Assembly: GCA_965198485.1 (NCBI GenBank)
Contig: CBDAPQ010000005.1
Span: forward strand, 1,054,001-1,118,000
Reading direction: 5' to 3'
DNA: 64,000 nucleotides
Origin: RH-AL1 sp965198485
GTDB taxonomy: Bacteria > Pseudomonadota > Alphaproteobacteria > Rhizobiales > Beijerinckiaceae
Both the position numbers and the translations under genes were made by a program. The notes under the pieces were generated by a model. It did no database searches and was not told the DNA's origin. It saw nothing but the letters and a program-made list of their open reading frames with translations. Shown here piece by piece: positions 59,917 through 64,000 of the stretch (the first letter of the stretch is position 1; every line of letters begins with the position of its first letter).

Positions 59917-60255
59917 GTGAGCCACGAGCATCCCACCGGCCCGCACGACGTCGGCGGCCGCCCTTCGCCGCTGCCGGACAAGGACGAGCACCCGCACGCG
60001 CTTTGGGAGTACCGCGTCGACGCGATGATGATGCTGCTGTCGCATCCCTCGCGCAAGCTGATGGTGGTCGACGAGCTGCGCCGCGCCGTCGAGGGTCTCG
60101 GCCCCGGCGCCTACGAGAGCATGGCCTATTACGAGCGCTGGGTCGCGGCCATCGCCCGGCTGATGATCGAGCGCGGGCTGGTCACCAGCGACGAGCTCGG
60201 CCGCCGCATGGCCGAGGTTTCGGCACGCGAACCGGCGGCGGAGGGCACCGCGTGA
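59917..60255 (+). CDS. Nitrile hydratase beta N-half (ScnB-like)
   Basis: 112 residues; GTG with AGGAGG 4 bases upstream. It matches the N-terminal half of nitrile hydratase beta: 'PHDVGGRPSPLPDKDEHP', 'LWEYRVDAMMMLL', 'AYESMAYYERWVAAIARLMI'. The beta subunit is split: the C-terminal half is the next gene, overlapping by 4 bases. The order N-half, C-half, alpha equals scnB-scnA-scnC of thiocyanate hydrolase, in which separate polypeptides correspond to these same halves. Lengths are shorter than those of the Thiobacillus subunits, so a split nitrile hydratase is equally possible. Confidence 0.78.
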   Translation: MSHEHPTGPHDVGGRPSPLPDKDEHPHALWEYRVDAMMMLLSHPSRKLMVVDELRRAVEGLGPGAYESMAYYERWVAAIARLMIERGLVTSDELGRRMAEVSAREPAAEGTA

Positions 60256-60542
60256 CTTTCGTAATGGGCCACCCGGTGAAGGTGCGCGAGGCCTGGCCGC
60301 CGGGCCACATCCGCACGCCGGCCTACATCCGCGGGCGCTTCGGCGCGATCGTGGCCGTGCTCGGCCGCTACCCCAACCCGGAGGAGCTGGCGTTCCATCG
60401 CCCCGGCCTGCCGGCGCCGATGCTCTACCGCGTGCGCTTCCGGCAGCACGAGCTGTGGCCGGACTACGCCGGCCCGGCGGGCGATACGGTGGATGTCGAG
60501 GTCTACGAGCATTGGCTCGAGGGCGGGGAGCGGCAGCCTTGA
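60252..60542 (+). CDS. Nitrile hydratase beta C-half (ScnA-like)
   Basis: 96 residues from GTG in the overlap GTGA; ATG at 60264 is an alternative. It contains the beta C-terminal SH3-like barrel: 'GHPVKVREAWPPGHIRTPAY', 'RGRFGAIVAVLGRYPNPEEL' and 'LYRVRFRQHELWPDYAG', all typical of the beta subunit's second half. It would form the stable alpha/beta heterodimer with the other two products. Confidence 0.8.
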   Translation: MTFVMGHPVKVREAWPPGHIRTPAYIRGRFGAIVAVLGRYPNPEELAFHRPGLPAPMLYRVRFRQHELWPDYAGPAGDTVDVEVYEHWLEGGERQP

Positions 60543-61171
60543 GCGACCATCACGATCACGCCCACGACACCATCGCCCACGCGGAAGGGCCGCCGACGCA
60601 CTATCAGGCGATGGAGATCGCGCTGCGCGAGCTGCTCGTCGAGAAGGGCGTCTTCACCGCCGCCGACGTCGCGCGCGAGGTCGAGGCGATGGAGGGCCGC
60701 GGCGCCGGCACCGGAGCCCGCATGGTCGCGCGCGCCTGGCTCGATCCCGCCTACAAGGCGCTGCTTCTCGCGGACGCCAAGGCGGCGGCCGCCGCGTTCG
60801 GCTTCGAGAGCGGACCCTACCGGATCCTCGTGATGGAGAACACGGCCGAGGTCCACAACATGATCGTGTGCACGCTGTGCTCGTGCTACCCGCGGGTCCT
60901 GCTCGGGTTGCCGCCGGCCTGGTACAAGGGCGTGGCCTACCGCTCGCGCGCGGTGCGCGATCCGCGCGGCGTTTTGGCGGAGTTCGGCATGGTGCTGGGC
61001 GAGGACGTGACGCTGCGGGTGCACGATAGCTCCGCCGACATGCGCTACATGGTCATGCCGCTGCGGCCGGCGGGAACGGACGGCTGGGACGAGGCGCGGC
61101 TGGCGTCGCTCGTCACGCGGGACAGCCTCATCGGGGTGGCGCGGGCTCTCGATCCATCATGCGAGATGTAA
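60539..61171 (+). CDS. Co-type nitrile hydratase alpha (ScnC-like)
   Basis: 210 residues from TTG overlapping the previous stop (TTGA). The metal claw 'VCTLCSCYP' (Cys111, Cys114, Ser115, Cys116) is the cobalt-type motif (C-T-L-C-S-C; iron enzymes have C-S-L-C-S-C), the two latter cysteines being oxidised in active enzyme. Also 'PPAWYKGVAYRSRAVRDPRG' and 'HDSSADMRYMVMPLRPAGTD'. The residue after the claw proline is Arg rather than Trp. Thiocyanate hydrolase gamma or nitrile hydratase alpha: the sequence cannot decide. A dedicated activator gene is not in the window. Confidence 0.85.
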   Translation: MSDHHDHAHDTIAHAEGPPTHYQAMEIALRELLVEKGVFTAADVAREVEAMEGRGAGTGARMVARAWLDPAYKALLLADAKAAAAAFGFESGPYRILVMENTAEVHNMIVCTLCSCYPRVLLGLPPAWYKGVAYRSRAVRDPRGVLAEFGMVLGEDVTLRVHDSSADMRYMVMPLRPAGTDGWDEARLASLVTRDSLIGVARALDPSCEM

Positions 61172-61382
61172 GTCAACCTGCTGCCTCATCGCGCAGGACG
61201 GAATCGGCTTTGCCCGCTTGGTGGCAGGCTTCGAAGGCATCGTCGGCGATGCGGGTGCCGCGATCGTGGCGGCAGGTCTTCCTTTCTGCCGAGCCGCGGT
61301 AGGGCGTCGCGGTGAAGGTGCGGTGCCATCGCGCGACCATGATCCCGGCGCAGGCGTCCTTCGACCCACACGAGGATTGAAC

Positions 61383-62924
61383 TTGCGCGCTTTGCTTGCC
61401 GCCTGCGTCCTGATCGCCGCCGCAGCGGCTCCTCTCCACGCCCAGGACGCCGGCAGGCCGCCGGCCAGGCCGGCGCTGGCCGCACCCGCCTCCGCCGGCC
61501 GCCCCGACCTTGCCGAGACGGTGCCGCCGCACCCGCTGCCGGCGGAGGTCACCACCGACCACGTTCTCAACCTTCCCGGCCGCACGCTTCACTTCAAGGC
61601 GACCGCCGGCGCCGTGCGGCTCAGCGATGCGGGGAGCGGCGCACCGATTGCCGACATCGCCTTCGTCGCCTACCGGCTCGACGGCGCCGATCCGGCCAAG
61701 CGGCCGCTCACCGTCGTCGTCAACGGTGGTCCCGGCGCCGCCTCGGCCTGGCTCGACCTCGGCGCGGTGGGCCCGTGGCGGCTGCCGGTGAACAGCGGCG
61801 ACATCTCGCCGGCGATGTCGACGGCCGTCGTCGACAACGCCGACACCTGGCTCGACTTCACCGATCTGCTCTTCATCGACCCGCTCGGCACCGGCTACAG
61901 TCGCGCGCTCGGCAAGGGCGACGATGCCGGCAAGGCGTTCTACTCGATCGACGGCGACATCGGCTCGCTCGCGACCGTGGTGCGCAAGTGGTTGATCGCC
62001 AACGATCGCCTCGCCAGCCCGCACTTCATCCTGGGCGAGAGCTACGGCGGCTTCCGCGCCCCCAAGCTGGCGCGCAAGCTCGAGGAGAGCGAGGGCGTCG
62101 GCGTCGCCGGCATCGCCATGCTGTCGCCGGTGCTCGACTTCGCCTGGTTCGAGGCCAAGGACAATCCTGCCGTCGTCGCCGCGCACTTCCCTTCGCTCGT
62201 TGCCGCCGCCAAAGGGATCAAAGGCCCCAGCCCGCGCGACAGGCTGACGTCGGCGGAGAGCTACGCCGCCGGCCCCTACCTCGTCGACCTCTTCAAGGGC
62301 AAGCGCGATGCCGCCGCGCTGCATCGCATGAGCACCACGCTCGCCGGCTTCCTCGGCGTCGACGAAGGCTTCGTGGCCCGGCTCGGCGGCCGCGTCTCGG
62401 CTGGCGCGCTGACGCGGGAGAAACTGCGCAGTGCCGGTCGCATCGCCAGCAACTACGACGCGACGGTGACCGGATGGGATCCCGAGCCTTTCGAGGCGAG
62501 CAGCCACCACGACGACCCGATCCTCGACGGATTGAAGACGCCCTTCTCCGCCGCGATGGCCGACGTCACGGCCAACAGGCTGAAATGGCCGGTGCAGGCG
62601 CGCTACGAGATCCTCAACTTGGCGGTCAACAGCCACTGGGACTGGGACAGCGGCCGCCGTCCGGCCGAGGCGATGGGCGACCTCTCGATCCTGCTGTCGC
62701 TCGACCCGCATTTCCAAGCCATCGTCATGCACGGCGTGACCGACGAGGTGACGCCGTACTTCACCTCCAAGATGCTGATCGACCAGCTACCAGCCTACGG
62801 CGACCCGTCGAGGGTGCGCCTCGCCGTCTACGGCGGTGGCCACATGCCCTACCTCGACGACGCGCCTCGCGCCGCGATGCGGGAGGACGGGCGCAGATTG
62901 ATCGAGGGGGATGCGACGCATTGA
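61383..62924 (+). CDS. Exported S10 serine carboxypeptidase
   Basis: 513 residues from TTG with GAGGA at 6 bases, giving the signal peptide 'RALLAACVLIAAAAAPLHAQ'. The open frame extends upstream without features. Alpha/beta-hydrolase fold of peptidase family S10: 'VVVNGGPGAASAWLDLGAVG' (oxyanion hole), nucleophile 'ILGESYGGFRAPKLA', Asp in 'MHGVTDEVTP' and His in 'VYGGGHMPYL'. Periplasmic or extracellular; substrates unknown. No obvious tie to the nitrile-hydratase-like genes upstream. Confidence 0.88.
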   Translation: MRALLAACVLIAAAAAPLHAQDAGRPPARPALAAPASAGRPDLAETVPPHPLPAEVTTDHVLNLPGRTLHFKATAGAVRLSDAGSGAPIADIAFVAYRLDGADPAKRPLTVVVNGGPGAASAWLDLGAVGPWRLPVNSGDISPAMSTAVVDNADTWLDFTDLLFIDPLGTGYSRALGKGDDAGKAFYSIDGDIGSLATVVRKWLIANDRLASPHFILGESYGGFRAPKLARKLEESEGVGVAGIAMLSPVLDFAWFEAKDNPAVVAAHFPSLVAAAKGIKGPSPRDRLTSAESYAAGPYLVDLFKGKRDAAALHRMSTTLAGFLGVDEGFVARLGGRVSAGALTREKLRSAGRIASNYDATVTGWDPEPFEASSHHDDPILDGLKTPFSAAMADVTANRLKWPVQARYEILNLAVNSHWDWDSGRRPAEAMGDLSILLSLDPHFQAIVMHGVTDEVTPYFTSKMLIDQLPAYGDPSRVRLAVYGGGHMPYLDDAPRAAMREDGRRLIEGDATH

Positions 62925-63018
62925 GCGGGCTGCGACAAAGAAGGTTTTAAATGCAACTTTAGGTTCCCGCCGGGAACGCGGCCTTGCCGCGCTTCGTTGC
63001 AAAGGAAAGGAACCTTCC

Positions 63019-63417
63019 ATGACCTTCCGGATGAAGACTCTCGCCATGGCCGCCGCGGGCGCCGCCTTGATGGCGACATCGGCGCTGGCGCAGAGCGACT
63101 ACCCCCACCATCATCACCGCGTCCACCGCTACGCCGCGGCGCAGCCCGACGGCAGCGGTGAGCCCTACGGCTACAGGAACGCGCCCTATCCGCAGGCCTA
63201 CGGCGGCTACTACGGCTCCGGCACCTCGGGCCGTGGCACCGGTTACGGCTATGGCTACGCTTCCGGCTTCGGTTACGCCGGCGGCTGGGAGGCGGCGGCC
63301 AACGCGCGCCTGACCGCGCAAGCCTATCGCGACCCGGGCGTGACGCTGGAGATCGCGCCCGATGCCAAGCAGACCGCCACAGGTGGCCCTTCCGGTGGCC
63401 TGCCCGATCGCAAGTAG
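63019..63417 (+). CDS. Exported Gly/Tyr/His-rich small protein A
   Basis: 132 residues from ATG with AAAGGAA upstream. Signal peptide 'MKTLAMAAAGAALMATSALA' (cleavage after ALA), then a His-rich patch 'YPHHHHRVHRY', a Gly/Tyr-rich middle ('GRGTGYGYGYASGFGYAGG') and a conserved-looking end with 'RDPGVTLEIAPDAKQTATG'. The end motif is repeated in the next gene. Possible metal binding through the histidines is inference. Related small proteins are often cell-surface in Hyphomicrobiales. Confidence 0.7.
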   Translation: MTFRMKTLAMAAAGAALMATSALAQSDYPHHHHRVHRYAAAQPDGSGEPYGYRNAPYPQAYGGYYGSGTSGRGTGYGYGYASGFGYAGGWEAAANARLTAQAYRDPGVTLEIAPDAKQTATGGPSGGLPDRK

Positions 63418-63498
63418 GCGATCAGGCTTCGACGAGGAAGGTGCGACGAGCCTTTCGACAGAGGCTCGTCGCCCGTCAGCGAAGGAAAAAGCCGTTTC

Positions 63499-63798
63499 AT
63501 GATTGACGCGACGATGATCGCTTCGGTCGTGGGCGCCGTCGTATCGGCCACGAGCCCGGCGTTGGGCCGCGACCGTCTTCACCATCATCATCGTCGTGCG
63601 GCTGTGGCGCATGGCTATGCCCAGCCCTATGCCGGCTACGGCGGCTCCTATGCGGACACGCAGGACAACGCCGTGGCGCGTGCGACGGGCCGCGCCTACA
63701 CCGAACCAGGTATCACGCAGGAACTGGCGCCCGATGCCAAGCAGTCGGCCACCGGCGGACCGTCCGGCGGCGTGCCGGGCTTCAGCGGCGGGATGTGA
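63499..63798 (+). CDS. Exported small protein B, paralog of A
   Basis: 99 residues from ATG. N-terminus 'MIASVVGAVVSATSPALG' is a weak signal peptide; 'DRLHHHHRR' is a His patch and the end 'TEPGITQELAPDAKQSATGG' mirrors the previous gene. Spacing 82 bp from it, same strand. The pair is evidently related (shared His patch and end motif). Function unknown. Confidence 0.65.
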   Translation: MIDATMIASVVGAVVSATSPALGRDRLHHHHRRAAVAHGYAQPYAGYGGSYADTQDNAVARATGRAYTEPGITQELAPDAKQSATGGPSGGVPGFSGGM

Positions 63799-63800
63799 GG

Positions 63801-64000
63801 CTACACCGGGCCGGCGACGCCGGCCTGCTCGAAGGTGGCCATGTCGCGCGTGCAAGCGACGGCGGCCTTGATCAGCCCCAGCGCCAGGGCAGCGCCGGAG
63901 CCTTCGCCGAGCCGCATGCCGAGGTCGAGGATCGGCACCTTGCCGATCCGCTCCAGCGCCCGGCGGTGTGCCTGCTCCGCGGAGACGTGGCCGGCGAGGC
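63801..64000 (-). CDS. cobT: CobT C-terminus (cobalamin pathway), partial
   Basis: The last 66 codons of a minus-strand gene that runs off the right edge. It reads 'LAGHVSAEQAHRRALERIG', 'VPILDLGMRLGEGSGAALAL' and 'AAVACTRDMATFEQAGV', matching the C-terminal glycine-rich region of nicotinate-nucleotide-dimethylbenzimidazole phosphoribosyltransferase, which makes alpha-ribazole phosphate for the lower ligand of B12. It converges with the small exported proteins. Confidence 0.85.
   Translation of the reverse strand, partial: LAGHVSAEQAHRRALERIGKVPILDLGMRLGEGSGAALALGLIKAAVACTRDMATFEQAGVAGPV

Noticed and set aside
1..64000. CRISPR arrays, rRNA genes and intact insertion sequences
   Set aside because: No regularly spaced direct repeats, no rRNA sequence and no transposase were found on reading both strands.

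Overview
The window is GC-rich DNA of an alphaproteobacterium, most likely order Hyphomicrobiales (Beijerinckiaceae/Methylobacteriaceae-like). The main evidence is a serine-cycle cluster for C1 assimilation (hydroxypyruvate reductase, malate thiokinase mtkA-mtkB, malyl-CoA lyase), OprB and Omp25-type porins, several families of intergenic palindromic repeats of a kind common in this order, and frequent GTG and TTG starts. The ordinal placement is inference. No 16S or ribosomal protein gene is present.

Layout: 1-6.4 kb holds the 3' end of an OprB-like porin and a complete urease cluster (ureE-ureF-ureAB-ureC-ureG-ureD, with gamma and beta subunits fused). 6.6-15.2 kb holds stress and membrane functions: a GlsB-type protein, a large YsnF/AvaK-domain protein, a LysR regulator divergent from an OsmC-like gene, a KimA-like potassium/APC transporter, a degenerate hydratase-fold protein and a DUF2254 membrane protein. 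15.9-22.8 kb is a tripartite RND efflux operon (adaptor, CusA/CzcA-like pump, NodT-type outer-membrane channel). 22.9-25 kb encodes an Omp25-OprB fusion porin. 25.8-29.1 kb encodes a striking 1113-residue fusion of 2-oxoacid dehydrogenase E1alpha, E1beta, a lipoyl domain and a KAS III condensing enzyme. Then follow tRNA-Ala(CGC), selB, a GH15 glycosidase, an MRJP-like exported protein, FetAB-type ABC transporter genes, a Gly/Tyr-rich exported protein, an Lhr-type helicase and a cupin.

41.9-47.7 kb carries the serine-cycle genes facing ahcY across a shared hairpin terminator. 48.5-51.4 kb is a distinctly AT-richer island with four overlapping genes: a STAS-like plus winged-helix protein, a small unknown, a cysteine-rich DUF4417-like protein and a GHKL ATPase. 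It is bounded on the left by palindromic repeats and on the right by a frameshifted P4-type primase remnant. I consider this the best candidate for an undescribed system. 53.3-59.7 kb is a glycosyltransferase cluster (two tandem GT2 paralogs, a GT4, a DUF707 protein and a GT8-like enzyme) with a 13-base homopolymer next to the GT4 start. 59.9-61.2 kb encodes a three-gene cobalt-type nitrile hydratase/thiocyanate hydrolase with a split beta subunit. The window ends with an exported S10 peptidase, two related small exported proteins and the 3' end of cobT on the minus strand.

Domain calls are from reading the translated sequence by eye; no database search was run. Start codons were chosen from Shine-Dalgarno spacing, overlap with the upstream gene and family length, and are uncertain where stated.
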